Below are positions 1 through 9,030 of a stretch of DNA of 33,789 bases, one piece after another. This DNA is from a virus. The stretch lies in IMG/VR virus record IMGVR_UViG_3300020162_001932, positions 1-33,789 of that record; one strand, given 5' to 3'. The translations under genes were made by a program, and so were the position numbers. The notes beneath the pieces are model-generated. The model had not been told where the DNA came from, searched no databases, and saw only the letters and a list, made by a program, of their open reading frames with translations. Every line of letters starts with the position of its first letter. Position 1 is the stretch's first letter.

Positions 1-604
1 AAGTGTTACCTGAATTATAGATCAAATCATCTGCAACAGGACGAGGACGAACTCCATTATCAAGTTTATACTTATCACCTCTGCAGTGCAAATTGATCAG
101 TTTCTGTGCGTGATGTCTTGTAATGACATAGCAAGCTGTAGAAAATTCATTCACAAATCTCTTATGGATTTTTACATGAATATCACCAGTGCAAATAATA
201 GCAAGTTGAACTACATCCCAATCGTAAGGAACTCTTGCAATAGCATCTTGCCAAGTAAAGTTCCAATATTGAACAAGATCCAAATTACAATCATCTTCCA
301 TGATGATTGCATAAGGACTATTGGAAGTTTCATACCAATGCTTAATTGCTTTCAAGTGAGAGGTAACGCAACCAACCTCACCAGAAGTCATATTTTCTGG
401 ATACCTACCTTTGATAATGTCACTCAAATCATCTTCTCTACCATCATATGCAGAAACACGATGATAATCAGTAAGTTCCCAATACTCAAACTGATCTCGC
501 ATGTATTCCCAACGCTCTGGTTGTCCATCAAGATTAATGAGATAAATCGGACCAAAGTTCTTAAGTTTATGTGCGGACTTATTTTTGTCTCTAATGATAT
601 CCAT
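1..604 (-). CDS. Glycosyltransferase family 25 (LgtB/LPS-type), 3' end cut by window edge
   Basis: The reverse strand is open from an ATG at 604 to the left window edge with no stop, so only about 201 residues are seen and the C-terminus is missing. The N-terminal region has the family-25 signature: IYLINLDGQPERWEYM near residues 20-35, then SAYDGR, then GEVGCVTSHLKAIKHW followed by the acidic YAIIMEDDC. GT25 enzymes transfer galactose or glucose to LPS-type oligosaccharides (family knowledge). The start overlaps the end of the preceding gene by 14 bp. It is the last visible gene of the glycan island, and the donor and acceptor cannot be read from sequence. Confidence 0.85.
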   Translation of the reverse strand, partial: MDIIRDKNKSAHKLKNFGPIYLINLDGQPERWEYMRDQFEYWELTDYHRVSAYDGREDDLSDIIKGRYPENMTSGEVGCVTSHLKAIKHWYETSNSPYAIIMEDDCNLDLVQYWNFTWQDAIARVPYDWDVVQLAIICTGDIHVKIHKRFVNEFSTACYVITRHHAQKLINLHCRGDKYKLDNGVRPRPVADDLIYNSGNT

Positions 605-1541
605 TGACAATCTTTTCTATGTTTGGTAGATAATGTTTTTTAATTATTGTACACCATTCAAACTCTTTTGCATAGTTTAAAATTTCTTGTCGGTGCTTAA
701 TAGAATATTCTCTATTTTTTACAATTACTTCTTCTACAAATGAAGTATCTTCAATTTTATTTTCAGGAATTACAGAAATAAATTCTCTATCAAGATCAAG
801 ATTGGCAGTAGCCCACTGACTTACAACTACACCAAGTCCAGCGGCAAATGCTTCCATACACACTAGTGGATGTGCTTCTCCATCAGATAGAAGAACCAAG
901 TTACCGTAGTCAGTTAAGTTTTGGTATAGAACTTCTTTTTGCCACTCTCCAAGATAATTCTTAGTTTGATCAAATCTATCCTCAGCAATATTACCAGCAT
1001 ACCAAAGAGAATCAATATTTTGAAATAAGAACTGACGCTTTCTATGATCTACTTTTGCGAGATAGATTGACCTATCAGGAAAATCAGGATTCTCAGAGAA
1101 TCTAAAGTTTTCCATCATTACACCATTTGGATTAAGATAAAGTTTATCTTTTGGAATCTCTGCAAGTGTATTGTAGATATTATTAATACCATCCGATAAA
1201 CCAAAAACATTTGGTTTAATGTTGGTAAACTGATCAAATACTCTTTGTCTATATCCACCCATCAATTCTGGACGTTCAATATATGCAAAGTGTGTCGTAA
1301 CTGCACAAGGATATTGAATATAAGGATACAATCCAATCCAATCATCATAATTAATATGAACAAAATCTGGACGAAATTGATTGATCATATTGATAATCTG
1401 AAAAGGATCACCAACATTTACAATCTGAACTTCATGACCAAGTTTATTCAGAGATAGTTTCATATCCCAGATTAAAGATTCTACAGCACCCCATCCTTTT
1501 GGAGGAATTGGAAGTGCTGGACCAATAATTGATATTCTCAT
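591..1541 (-). CDS. GT-B glycosyltransferase (GT4-like), paralogue A
   Basis: A 316-aa protein. Residues 1-40 carry the N-terminal signature MRISIIGPALPIPPKGWGAV...ESLIWD followed by LGHEVQIVNV, as in retaining GT-B enzymes. The C-terminal half has LLSDGEAHPLVCMEAFAAGL, which fits the nucleotide-sugar-binding E-x7-E region. It shares the PIPP-GWGAVESLIW start and the overall plan with the gene just upstream (1538-2509), so the two look like a tandem duplication. The start overlaps that gene's stop by 4 bp, which suggests translational coupling. A soluble or peripheral sugar transferase acting in glycan assembly is the reasonable role. Donor sugar unknown. Confidence 0.8.
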   Translation of the reverse strand: MRISIIGPALPIPPKGWGAVESLIWDMKLSLNKLGHEVQIVNVGDPFQIINMINQFRPDFVHINYDDWIGLYPYIQYPCAVTTHFAYIERPELMGGYRQRVFDQFTNIKPNVFGLSDGINNIYNTLAEIPKDKLYLNPNGVMMENFRFSENPDFPDRSIYLAKVDHRKRQFLFQNIDSLWYAGNIAEDRFDQTKNYLGEWQKEVLYQNLTDYGNLVLLSDGEAHPLVCMEAFAAGLGVVVSQWATANLDLDREFISVIPENKIEDTSFVEEVIVKNREYSIKHRQEILNYAKEFEWCTIIKKHYLPNIEKIVNGYH

Positions 1542-2509
1542 TTTAGAATTTCAAGAATGTCTTTTTCATATTGATTAACAATATTCTCCCATGAGAAGTT
1601 CTTTACACCATAGTCACGAATTTCTTGGCGCATAGTAATGGAAACATCTCTATTTTCTTTGATAGCATTCTCAACATACTCAAGATCATTCAGTTTATCA
1701 TCAGGAATTACTGTGATAAAAGGAAGAGATTCATCAAGATCATATGCGGCATACTTAGAACATACAATGCCAATACCAGAGACAAGTGCTTCTTTAATGA
1801 CCAAAGGAGTTCCATTTTCACCATCAGAAAGCAACATCAAATTTGCATACTTAGTTACATTCTCATGCTTTTCTTCAGTTGTCCATTCGCCAATATAACT
1901 CTTATGAAGTCTATCAAATGTAGTTGTTGGAGAATAGCGACCAACAAATTCAATACTATCAATTGACTGATAAATCCACTGACGCTTTCTGACTTCAATC
2001 TTTGCCATGTACAAAGTCTTATCTGGTTTTTCACACTCAATATTGAACTTAAAGTTTTTATGTTGAGCACCAAGACCTAAACGAAGAAGTTTAGAAGTAT
2101 CTGCTCCACCATTCTTATAAGTTTCTAGATCTTTATCGGAGAGACAGAAATTATAATGATTCTTCTGATTCGCCAACCAATTATAAGTAGCAGTATATCC
2201 ATCTCTCTGATGGAATTCAAACTGATCAACATAAGGATATGCACTACTAATAGCAGTTACAGATCTTGGAGATACCTGTTTAATGGCATCCATCACTGGA
2301 TGAAAGACATCATAAAAAAGATGAACAAAGTCGAAATCATTTTCTTGAACTGTCTTTACAATTTCATTCAAATCAGAAACATTAATGATCATTCCTTCAT
2401 GACCTTTCTCACCAAGTTCACAAGCAATCTCCCAGATTAAGCTTTCAACAGCACCCCATCCATCAGGTGGAATAGGCATGATACCAGGACCAATAAATCC
2501 AATTTTCAT
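1538..2509 (-). CDS. GT-B glycosyltransferase (GT4-like), paralogue B
   Basis: A 323-aa protein starting MKIGFIGPGIMPIPPDGWGA, then ESLIWEIACELGEKGHE, the same N-terminal plan as its downstream paralogue. The C-terminal donor-site region reads LLSDGENGTPLVIKEALVSG with two glutamates spaced as in GT4-type enzymes. The middle of the protein has diverged from the paralogue, suggesting a different acceptor. The ATG overlaps the upstream stop by one base (TGATG), and the 3' end overlaps the next gene by 4 bp. Family placement is by motif only; linkage and donor cannot be inferred. Confidence 0.8.
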   Translation of the reverse strand: MKIGFIGPGIMPIPPDGWGAVESLIWEIACELGEKGHEGMIINVSDLNEIVKTVQENDFDFVHLFYDVFHPVMDAIKQVSPRSVTAISSAYPYVDQFEFHQRDGYTATYNWLANQKNHYNFCLSDKDLETYKNGGADTSKLLRLGLGAQHKNFKFNIECEKPDKTLYMAKIEVRKRQWIYQSIDSIEFVGRYSPTTTFDRLHKSYIGEWTTEEKHENVTKYANLMLLSDGENGTPLVIKEALVSGIGIVCSKYAAYDLDESLPFITVIPDDKLNDLEYVENAIKENRDVSITMRQEIRDYGVKNFSWENIVNQYEKDILEILK

Positions 2510-3237
2510 CAGTACAATTCCTTATATGCATGGACAAGTGTGAAATCACTTTCACGGAAATTAGGTGTTTTCCACACCTCAGTGAGATTAGTATTAATAG
2601 AATAGTGCTTACCAATCACAAAATATGCAATTTGCATGTAAAGATCCAACCATCCAAATCTATAATCCATGTTCTTAAGTATATTCTCGAAATCAAAATC
2701 AATAAAGTCATAGATTTGATGATAATTATCAAGGAAGGTTTCGATATTATAAATGCTACCTCCACCTGCTCCGTACCAATCTACATTTGGATCTGCACCA
2801 TACTTATTACGAATGAAATCTAAAAGTGCTGGTGCAATTGTATTTCCAGGGACTTCGAATCCAGCACATTCCCAAATAGGGTTAATCTTTACTTCACCCT
2901 GAGTAAGAACATCATCCTCCATCATAATCATATGAGTTCCACCATTTTCTCTCACATGTCTAGCAGCTTCTCTAAACATATGAATCCAATGCAAACTTTC
3001 ATCTTTAGTAAATCCATAGACTCCTGATGGATGCCCAGAATTTCTACGGCCTATTCTCATATAAGAATGGACGTAGTTAACATTATATTTCTCACATAGA
3101 TCAGAATAATCTACTCCACCATCACAACAAATTGTATATGGTGCCTCGGGATGATATTTTCTAAATTCTTGTAATACAAACTCAGTTGCTTTTTTGTTTT
3201 CATATACTGTATGAAAACATCCAAATTTTGCGGTCAT
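2509..3237 (-). CDS. Putative GT-A-like glycosyltransferase
   Basis: A 242-aa protein of uncertain family. The N-terminal part (KFGCFHTVYENKKATEFVLQ, then APYTICCDGG) resembles a Rossmann-like nucleotide-sugar domain. An acidic MIMMEDDVLTQG at about residues 103-114 is placed like the metal-binding DxD region of GT-A enzymes. An aromatic-rich segment with YGAGGGSIYN follows (about 155-164), as in the acceptor-side glycine loops of such enzymes. It sits inside a run of glycosyltransferase genes with a 1-bp overlap downstream and a 4-bp overlap upstream, which supports the role. I do not recognise a specific family. Confidence 0.6.
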   Translation of the reverse strand: MTAKFGCFHTVYENKKATEFVLQEFRKYHPEAPYTICCDGGVDYSDLCEKYNVNYVHSYMRIGRRNSGHPSGVYGFTKDESLHWIHMFREAARHVRENGGTHMIMMEDDVLTQGEVKINPIWECAGFEVPGNTIAPALLDFIRNKYGADPNVDWYGAGGGSIYNIETFLDNYHQIYDFIDFDFENILKNMDYRFGWLDLYMQIAYFVIGKHYSINTNLTEVWKTPNFRESDFTLVHAYKELY

Positions 3238-3998
3238 GATTCTTTAAGATAGTGTGGGTGAATGTCGTCACGATATAACCAGAACCAATGTGGTTCTCCT
3301 GGAGGAGTAGGTTGCACGTCTGGCACCATATCCTTAAAGTCGTAACTAAATGGAGGATTATAAAAACTGAATACAGATGGATCTTTCATACCTACCCACT
3401 TCTCAAAATTCATTCTTTCAATAGGTCCAAAGTCCTCGTTCTCACGAACGAATGCTTTTTTAGTTGGATGTTGAAGAGTTGAAATATAATCTGCTCTTGC
3501 CCACCAAAAATTACCACTCATATGTGGCCATGGATCTAAACAGTAATTAACTCCTGTAACCTGATAGTTATCTAACCTCTCAAGGTTTTCTTTCCATTTA
3601 TCAATACAACCCCATTCCATGAGGTGTCTCCAACTATTTATTGCTCGTACTCGACGATCAGAATATACATCCCTCACACCACAGAAATGACTGATACCTT
3701 TTGTGTGAAAGTACATTACTTTATGAGCACGTTCATTCACACAATCTTCATAGAGATGTTTAAGAGTAAATCCTTCATACTCTTCATCACTATCTCTACA
3801 ATCTACAATATTAATCCAATCATAGATGGAAACAAACTCTTTAATTCTAGATGCTTGTGCTCCATTAATAGCACACTTTACAGTTGCTATTTCAGTAAGT
3901 CCAGAACGATATAATCTTTTAATTTGTTCATCAACCATAATCTTCCACAGATCAGTATCTGCAGGAGACCAGATGTGATAGTAAACATTTACTCTCAT
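3234..3998 (-). CDS. Putative glycosyltransferase of the HTKG type
   Basis: A 254-aa protein with no transmembrane segment. Visible landmarks are VMYFHTKGISHFCG (about residues 93-106), a Trp-rich SWRHLMEWG, and HMSGNFWWARADYI (about 159-172). An HTKG motif followed by a GNFWWA loop recurs, as far as I recall, in uncharacterised transferases of surface-polysaccharide and large-virus gene clusters. No classical DxD can be assigned with certainty. It is separated by 4 bp from the GT6 gene upstream and overlaps the next gene by 4 bp. The role as a sugar transferase is inferred mainly from context. Confidence 0.55.
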   Translation of the reverse strand: MRVNVYYHIWSPADTDLWKIMVDEQIKRLYRSGLTEIATVKCAINGAQASRIKEFVSIYDWINIVDCRDSDEEYEGFTLKHLYEDCVNERAHKVMYFHTKGISHFCGVRDVYSDRRVRAINSWRHLMEWGCIDKWKENLERLDNYQVTGVNYCLDPWPHMSGNFWWARADYISTLQHPTKKAFVRENEDFGPIERMNFEKWVGMKDPSVFSFYNPPFSYDFKDMVPDVQPTPPGEPHWFWLYRDDIHPHYLKES

Positions 3999-4002
3999 AA
4001 AA

Positions 4003-4734
4003 TTACCATTGATTGTTATCTAATGCTTTATTGTCTTTTGCAAGATGAACCATTTTCTTGGAGAAATTGCAATATTGTTCAAACATTTCCGGAAAAGCAT
4101 AATCAGGAGCAAGTGTTTGTGTATCGTCACGATGAGTTAGAAACCACTTGTTCATATAACTTTCTTCATAGAATCTTGCTTGAATGTTTTTGGTAATATC
4201 TTCTTTTGTCCATTCATCTATTTTACGAATCATATCAAAAATATAAGGAACTTTTCCTCCCCATAAACATCCCTGATAATACACGGACATGTCCATAATA
4301 CTATCATCAATGTAAGCATTTGACAATGGATTTACATCATATGATCCTGGAAGTTGATTGTGTGGTTGTAACCCGACTTTATGACAGGGATGATGAACAC
4401 CAATATATTTTTTAGTGTCATCAAAAAAATCAGGATATTTAATTTCTTCCCATGCATAAAGATCTGCATCAACAGATATCAACCAATCACAATCAGAAAC
4501 TTTATCTTCAAGTTTCATCATCTCTTCAAATGTTTTATTATAAGTTGTAGGAAATCCATAGTGAGGAATTTCCATCTTTATAACATTATCAGGAGATCCT
4601 TCAAGATCACCATCAGTAAAAATAAAATACCTTTTCTCTATTTCAGGAATAAAATATTTTTCTAACCTTTCGTACCATTGTGGAAGGAACTCAATATAGT
4701 TTTGTGTTCCCCAAAAAGTGACTGCGATTTTCAT
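4003..4734 (-). CDS. Glycosyltransferase family 6 (ABO / alpha-1,3-Gal(NAc) transferase type)
   Basis: A 243-aa GT6 enzyme, a GT-A fold retaining family that adds galactose or GalNAc in alpha-1,3 linkage. From the chosen start the landmarks are FWGT (7-10), RYFIFTD (35-41), the metal-binding D89-A90-D91 in SVDADLYAWEE, HHP (114-116), the donor/acceptor loop VYYQGCLWGG (151-160), and EESYMNKWFL (190-199) with TLAPDYAFPE after it. These match the vertebrate ABO/alpha-Gal plan without its membrane stem. The ATG at 4734 overlaps the upstream stop as ATGA. A longer reading frame begins with TTG at 4758 and is less likely. A DxD rather than an NxN suggests metal dependence. Confidence 0.85.
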   Translation of the reverse strand: MKIAVTFWGTQNYIEFLPQWYERLEKYFIPEIEKRYFIFTDGDLEGSPDNVIKMEIPHYGFPTTYNKTFEEMMKLEDKVSDCDWLISVDADLYAWEEIKYPDFFDDTKKYIGVHHPCHKVGLQPHNQLPGSYDVNPLSNAYIDDSIMDMSVYYQGCLWGGKVPYIFDMIRKIDEWTKEDITKNIQARFYEESYMNKWFLTHRDDTQTLAPDYAFPEMFEQYCNFSKKMVHLAKDNKALDNNQW

Positions 4735-5516
4735 TTTAAAATATGATTTGGTTGCCAATCAAAAGTTTTTCTAACCTTGGAAGTTTCAATATGCAAATAT
4801 GTCTTTTCTGCTTTTTGATTAATTCTAAGATTTAAAGATCCACGTTTCGACAGTATATCTATTATATCACAAATACAAATACTTTGTCTTCCAACTAGAA
4901 ACAATTCATTCTGTTTTTTTGTATCAGCATTAATGACCTTGATAAGAAGATTCACAAAATCATCAATATGAACTAAATCAATTTTGGTTTTAAGATTAGC
5001 AAAGATTTCAATTACTTGATCAGTATTCAAAGAATTTGTAAGTTTATCAACTAAACCATTAACTCTATTACTATTAACATCCGCACCCCAAATATTAGAA
5101 ATTCTAAGTACTACTGTTTTACATGAAAGTTCTTTTAATATATTCTCCACATGAAGTTTACACTCTCCATATAAGGAATGTGGTGATGGTTCATGTTCTT
5201 CACAAACAGTTCTCTCATAACCAAGATGCAAATCTCCTGCTGAAGAAATGAATATGATTTTTCCATTTGGATTTTTCTTTACATAATAATCAAATAAAGT
5301 TTTACTATTGATTACATCATTTTTGATAACTTTTTCAAATTCATCATAGGTATTTCTAGTTGTAGAAGACCATGCAAGATGAATCAAACAAGAGTTCTCA
5401 TGAGATTGAAAAACATCTGAAACTTCATCTCGATAGGAGATTGTGGTAACTTCTCCATTATATATTTTTAAAAATCTTGATCCGATTAATCCGTTAGCAC
5501 CCGTGATATAGATCAT
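4731..5516 (-). CDS. NAD(P)-dependent epimerase/dehydratase/reductase (extended SDR)
   Basis: A 261-aa extended short-chain dehydrogenase. The nucleotide-binding glycine motif TGANGLIGSRF lies at residues 5-15. ISSAGDLH comes before the catalytic pair YGECK (Y and K four apart). VVLRISNIWG and DLVHIDDFV are typical of sugar-nucleotide SDRs. At 261 aa it is short for the family, and the C-terminal substrate domain is reduced. It lies between the GT11 and GT6 genes with 4-bp overlaps on both sides. Together with GDP-mannose 4,6-dehydratase in the same operon it could be the 4-keto-6-deoxy reductase that finishes a GDP-6-deoxysugar, but that is inference. Confidence 0.8.
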   Translation of the reverse strand: MIYITGANGLIGSRFLKIYNGEVTTISYRDEVSDVFQSHENSCLIHLAWSSTTRNTYDEFEKVIKNDVINSKTLFDYYVKKNPNGKIIFISSAGDLHLGYERTVCEEHEPSPHSLYGECKLHVENILKELSCKTVVLRISNIWGADVNSNRVNGLVDKLTNSLNTDQVIEIFANLKTKIDLVHIDDFVNLLIKVINADTKKQNELFLVGRQSICICDIIDILSKRGSLNLRINQKAEKTYLHIETSKVRKTFDWQPNHILK

Positions 5517-6334
5517 TTAATGATAACCCATCCTTCCGGAATTATATCAGACGTGTCCAAATGTGCATTATTTGGACCAAACCATTTTTTTGGATCAGGG
5601 GAACAAACTATTTTATTGATACTTTTGGATAACCATGCACCCCACCAAGAGAAAGTAGAGTTGGCAATGATAAAATCAGTACATAAACTCATTAAACAAA
5701 GATCAGTATAACTATCATTTCCCTCTGAAACTAAGAAGCGATCTTCTTCAAACAAACTCTGCTCCTTACACCATTCAGGATCATCAGAAAAGATAATTAC
5801 AGTTCTATCACCATCAAATTTTTCTAAAGCAGATGCATAATAATCAAGACCAAGATTATTATGGTTTGCAGAGTTAATTAGAAAGTCACCCCGACGAATA
5901 TGAAGTGCAATAGGTCTATCAACTTCACTCATTCTATGCTTACAAAGAAGGGAGATTTCATTTTTAAAAGTGAAGTCCTGACGAATTTCATCTTCAATAT
6001 TTTTGAAATATTTTTCAGTTTGAAAATATCCTTGAAGATTTACCCAATCAGGACACTCATTAAAAATATTTTCATTAAAACCAAATCCTTCTTCGTCAAT
6101 AGTTGGACGATCCTGGTCAATGGTTTGAATATTGAGTTGAGTAACATTTGACATTACAAAAGGATCGAATAATTCAATCCTCAATTTATTACCTAGTCCA
6201 TCAGAAACTACTTCATTGTGGTATGGGATACAAAAATTATATCCACGATTCTTTGCAATTCCACAAAGAGATGCATACTGAAACATTTGATTTCCCAGTT
6301 GACCCATTTTACCAAGATAATTAAAACCTATCAT
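5513..6334 (-). CDS. GT11 family glycosyltransferase (alpha-1,2-fucosyltransferase type)
   Basis: A 273-aa protein with the GT11 signatures: GQLGNQMFQYA at residues 11-21, LHIRRGD (144-150), IIFSDDPEWC (180-189), and CTDFIIANSTFSWWGAWLS (218-236). The HxRRxD motif binds the GDP part of the donor in this family, which uses GDP-L-fucose or related GDP-sugars. This fits the GDP-mannose-derived sugar enzymes in the same operon. The ATG overlaps the upstream stop as TAATG, and the 3' end overlaps the SDR gene by 4 bp. The length is normal for bacterial GT11 enzymes. The acceptor is unknown. Confidence 0.9.
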   Translation of the reverse strand: MIGFNYLGKMGQLGNQMFQYASLCGIAKNRGYNFCIPYHNEVVSDGLGNKLRIELFDPFVMSNVTQLNIQTIDQDRPTIDEEGFGFNENIFNECPDWVNLQGYFQTEKYFKNIEDEIRQDFTFKNEISLLCKHRMSEVDRPIALHIRRGDFLINSANHNNLGLDYYASALEKFDGDRTVIIFSDDPEWCKEQSLFEEDRFLVSEGNDSYTDLCLMSLCTDFIIANSTFSWWGAWLSKSINKIVCSPDPKKWFGPNNAHLDTSDIIPEGWVIIK

Positions 6335-7266
6335 TAATCTCTAACCTTTTCTACAATTTTAAGAATACCTCTACAACGATTCAGATATGTATGATCTCTC
6401 TTTATAATTTCCATTTGATGAAGGATGAGTTCTTTATTGTTTTGATTTTCCACACCAAGATCAAAAATTTCCTGAGCATTCTCTGAAGTAAGAATGCTAT
6501 CATCAATAAAATTCTTTAGATATGGTGCATCAGAAACTGCAAGACATCCATAGCTAATTGCTTTTAGAACTCTACATGGAAGATACCAATTACCTTTTTG
6601 TTCTTGTGGTCTAAAGTCAGGAACAAACATTGATTTCTGCAGAATACCTACATGATCTTCATCTGTTGCAGGATTTACATTTGGATCATAATGGTTAAAT
6701 GAAATACCTTTGTTTTTTACAATCTCAATAAATTGTTGATGAAGTGGTTCTACATTTGGTCTAGGAGCATGAATAGTTCCTACGAAATTATATTCATTAT
6801 TGCGTTCTTTGTTTACCCAATCTAAATCAATTTCTTCGGGCATTAAATTTGTTGCCCAACTAAAGTAAACAACATTATAAGGTTCTGGTGCTTGAGTATC
6901 AAAAGTTACACCCTTTTCGATCTCAACATAACGATCATCATCTGGAATAGGTTTCTTAAACTCTGCGACTCGATAATTTACCAAGCATCTAACTTTATCA
7001 AGGTACTTGTTAACATTGGTAAATTTATCATATGCGAAATAAATTCCAGTATTAACAATAGGTACATTATGATCAAGAGGACCTTGATTATCCACAAAGA
7101 AAATGCAATTTGAATAGTCAAACTCAGATTGTGAAGGAAAAGATTGATCACTAAACCAATGAACTTCGCATCCTAATCTTTCAAATGCTTTCTTCATTCC
7201 AGCATAAATGTAAGAAAAGGTTTGGTTTGGTTTATTCTCTACCCAAAATACAATCTTATTTTTCAC
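6334..7266 (-). CDS. GT-B-like glycosyltransferase (Glyco_trans_1_2 type)
   Basis: A 310-aa protein. The start is a GTG that overlaps the upstream stop as GTGA, matching the coupling seen along the operon. The N-terminal part ([20 protein letters not shown], then [11 protein letters not shown]) looks like a GT-B acceptor domain. The C-terminal segment [20 protein letters not shown], then [16 protein letters not shown], resembles the donor domain of glycosyl-transferase group 1 type 2 proteins. No membrane segment is seen. It sits between GDP-mannose dehydratase and the GT11 enzyme. Enzyme class is likely; sugar and linkage are unknown. Confidence 0.65.
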   Translation of the reverse strand: MKNKIVFWVENKPNQTFSYIYAGMKKAFERLGCEVHWFSDQSFPSQSEFDYSNCIFFVDNQGPLDHNVPIVNTGIYFAYDKFTNVNKYLDKVRCLVNYRVAEFKKPIPDDDRYVEIEKGVTFDTQAPEPYNVVYFSWATNLMPEEIDLDWVNKERNNEYNFVGTIHAPRPNVEPLHQQFIEIVKNKGISFNHYDPNVNPATDEDHVGILQKSMFVPDFRPQEQKGNWYLPCRVLKAISYGCLAVSDAPYLKNFIDDSILTSENAQEIFDLGVENQNNKELILHQMEIIKRDHTYLNRCRGILKIVEKVRD

Positions 7267-8288
7267 TTTGTTGCCTCCAGATCACTATCACACATTTCTT
7301 TAACAAGATCAGCAAAAGAATACTTAGGTTTCCATCCAATCTTTTCTTTGGTATATGTAGAATCTCCAACAAGAGAATCAACTTCTGCAGGACGATAAAA
7401 CTCAGGATTAACCTTCACTAAAATTTCACCAGTTCCTTTGATAGTTGCGACTTCTTTTACACCTTTACCAGACCATTCAATATCAAATCCAAAATGCTTA
7501 CATGCAATGTCTATAAACTCGCGAACAGAGTGCTGCTCACCCATAGCAACAACATAATCATCTGGTTGTTCATTCTGAAGCATTAACCACATTGCTTCCA
7601 CATAATCTTTTGCATGTCCCCAATCACGTTTTGCATCCATGTTACCTAATTCAAGTGGAGCAGTGCGTTTGCCATTTTTAATTTCAGCAAGAGTTTTGGT
7701 AATCTTTCGTGTTACAAAGGTTTCACCGCGACGAGGACTTTCATGATTAAAGAGGATACCACTACATCCAAACAAACCATATGCTTCACGATAATTCTTA
7801 GTGATCCAATGAGCATAAAGTTTTGCTACTCCATACGGAGAACGTGGATGAAATTTAGTATCTTCTCTCTGAGGAATTGTTTGAACAAGTCCATACATTT
7901 CTGATGTACTTGCTTGATAAAACTTAGTCGTATTAATCAATCCAAGAATTCTAATTGCTTCAAGAATGCGACATACACCTAGAGCATCCACGTCAGCAGT
8001 GTAGAGTGCATTTGAGAAGGACACTTTTACATGACTTTGTGCCGCAAGATTATAAATTTCATCGGGACGTGTTTCTTGAATGATAGAGGTGATGTTAGAA
8101 AAATCTGTTAAATCCCCATAATGCAAAGTGATATTAGGATTACCTAAAAGGTAATTAATTCTATCCGTGCAATCTGAAGTTGAATTTCTGCGGATAATAC
8201 CATCAACTTTATATCCTTTACTTAGAAGAAGATCTGCAAGATAAGATCCATCTTGACCAGTAATGCCAGTAATAAGTGCTTTTTTCAT
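7263..8288 (-). CDS. gmd: GDP-mannose 4,6-dehydratase
   Basis: A 341-aa enzyme of full family length that converts GDP-D-mannose to GDP-4-keto-6-deoxy-D-mannose, the precursor of GDP-L-fucose, GDP-rhamnose and GDP-perosamine. The NADP motif [11 protein letters not shown] is at residues 7-17. [12 protein letters not shown] follows, then [12 protein letters not shown], the active-site STSEMYG (127-133), and the catalytic YGVAK (Y152, K156). [17 protein letters not shown] and [18 protein letters not shown] are near-invariant Gmd segments. The host would have to supply GDP-mannose. It starts one base after the upstream stop and overlaps the next gene by 4 bp. Confidence 0.95.
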   Translation of the reverse strand: MKKALITGITGQDGSYLADLLLSKGYKVDGIIRRNSTSDCTDRINYLLGNPNITLHYGDLTDFSNITSIIQETRPDEIYNLAAQSHVKVSFSNALYTADVDALGVCRILEAIRILGLINTTKFYQASTSEMYGLVQTIPQREDTKFHPRSPYGVAKLYAHWITKNYREAYGLFGCSGILFNHESPRRGETFVTRKITKTLAEIKNGKRTAPLELGNMDAKRDWGHAKDYVEAMWLMLQNEQPDDYVVAMGEQHSVREFIDIACKHFGFDIEWSGKGVKEVATIKGTGEILVKVNPEFYRPAEVDSLVGDSTYTKEKIGWKPKYSFADLVKEMCDSDLEATK

Positions 8289-8289
8289 A

Positions 8290-9030
8290 TTAATAATGAA
8301 CTTGATAGTCTACAGGATTTGTTTTAATTTTATTGTTTGCAATATGATGTTTCAGAAGGAGTTCATTACACCAATATCCATCAATCTCATTTGATTGTCT
8401 AATGAGTTGTCCTATTTGATTATAGACACCACAGAATACATTCATTGTATTTGTTGAACCCATACCAAACCAATCACTAATCATACCATCAGGTTGGTAC
8501 AGATCTTGATATATTAATGTATCATCATTTACAGATACCTCATCCAATTTTAACACTACATGAGGTGAGTAGTCAATTCTGTTTCTAATTACTAAATTAT
8601 ATTCAGTACCAGTTTCTACCGAATACTGCTCTTTCAAAAGGTTAGCAATCATGATACTATAGAACATACTATTCGTAGTATCGCAAATGTAATCTTTTGC
8701 TACTTCTAGTCCCGAAGGAACTTCAAGTGCCCATGTATGTGAATGAGTGAATACCTTATCAGGAAATTGATATCGCCTAATCCACTTCTTAGGTTTCTCA
8801 ACCATTATTCTTTTTGGTTGGAAATAATGAACCAGTTTATCAATTGCTTGAGGATCTAACCTATGTGCTTCTCTTCCGGGTATAACTGAATTGGTGCTTA
8901 GATTTTCTGGATCAAACCAAGTATGAATGAATACATCAACATCGTTATGTTGAAGAATTGTTTGATTTAATTTATGAAAACCAACATCAACAACTCTAGG
9001 TTGTCCAGATAAACATAATGCTATTTTCAT
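8290..9030 (-). CDS. Hypothetical protein, possible glycosyltransferase (SGQPR type)
   Basis: A 246-aa protein beginning [20 protein letters not shown], followed by [13 protein letters not shown]. This start (LSGQPR, then DVFIHTW) occurs, as far as I recall, in uncharacterised proteins of polysaccharide loci and large phages. An acidic RNRIDYSP lies in the middle (about residues 148-155), and a Trp/Gly segment [15 protein letters not shown] follows. There are no membrane segments. It overlaps the upstream methyltransferase gene by 4 bp and abuts gmd, so it is part of the same transcript. A transferase role is inferred from context and the N-terminal fold-like pattern only. Confidence 0.5.
   Translation of the reverse strand: MKIALCLSGQPRVVDVGFHKLNQTILQHNDVDVFIHTWFDPENLSTNSVIPGREAHRLDPQAIDKLVHYFQPKRIMVEKPKKWIRRYQFPDKVFTHSHTWALEVPSGLEVAKDYICDTTNSMFYSIMIANLLKEQYSVETGTEYNLVIRNRIDYSPHVVLKLDEVSVNDDTLIYQDLYQPDGMISDWFGMGSTNTMNVFCGVYNQIGQLIRQSNEIDGYWCNELLLKHHIANNKIKTNPVDYQVHY

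Noticed and set aside
86-607. 173-aa plus-strand frame
   Set aside because: Antisense of the GT25 gene; the minus frame has clear family motifs and overlaps the operon properly, while the plus frame has no motif and an unnatural Ile/Asn/Ser-rich composition.
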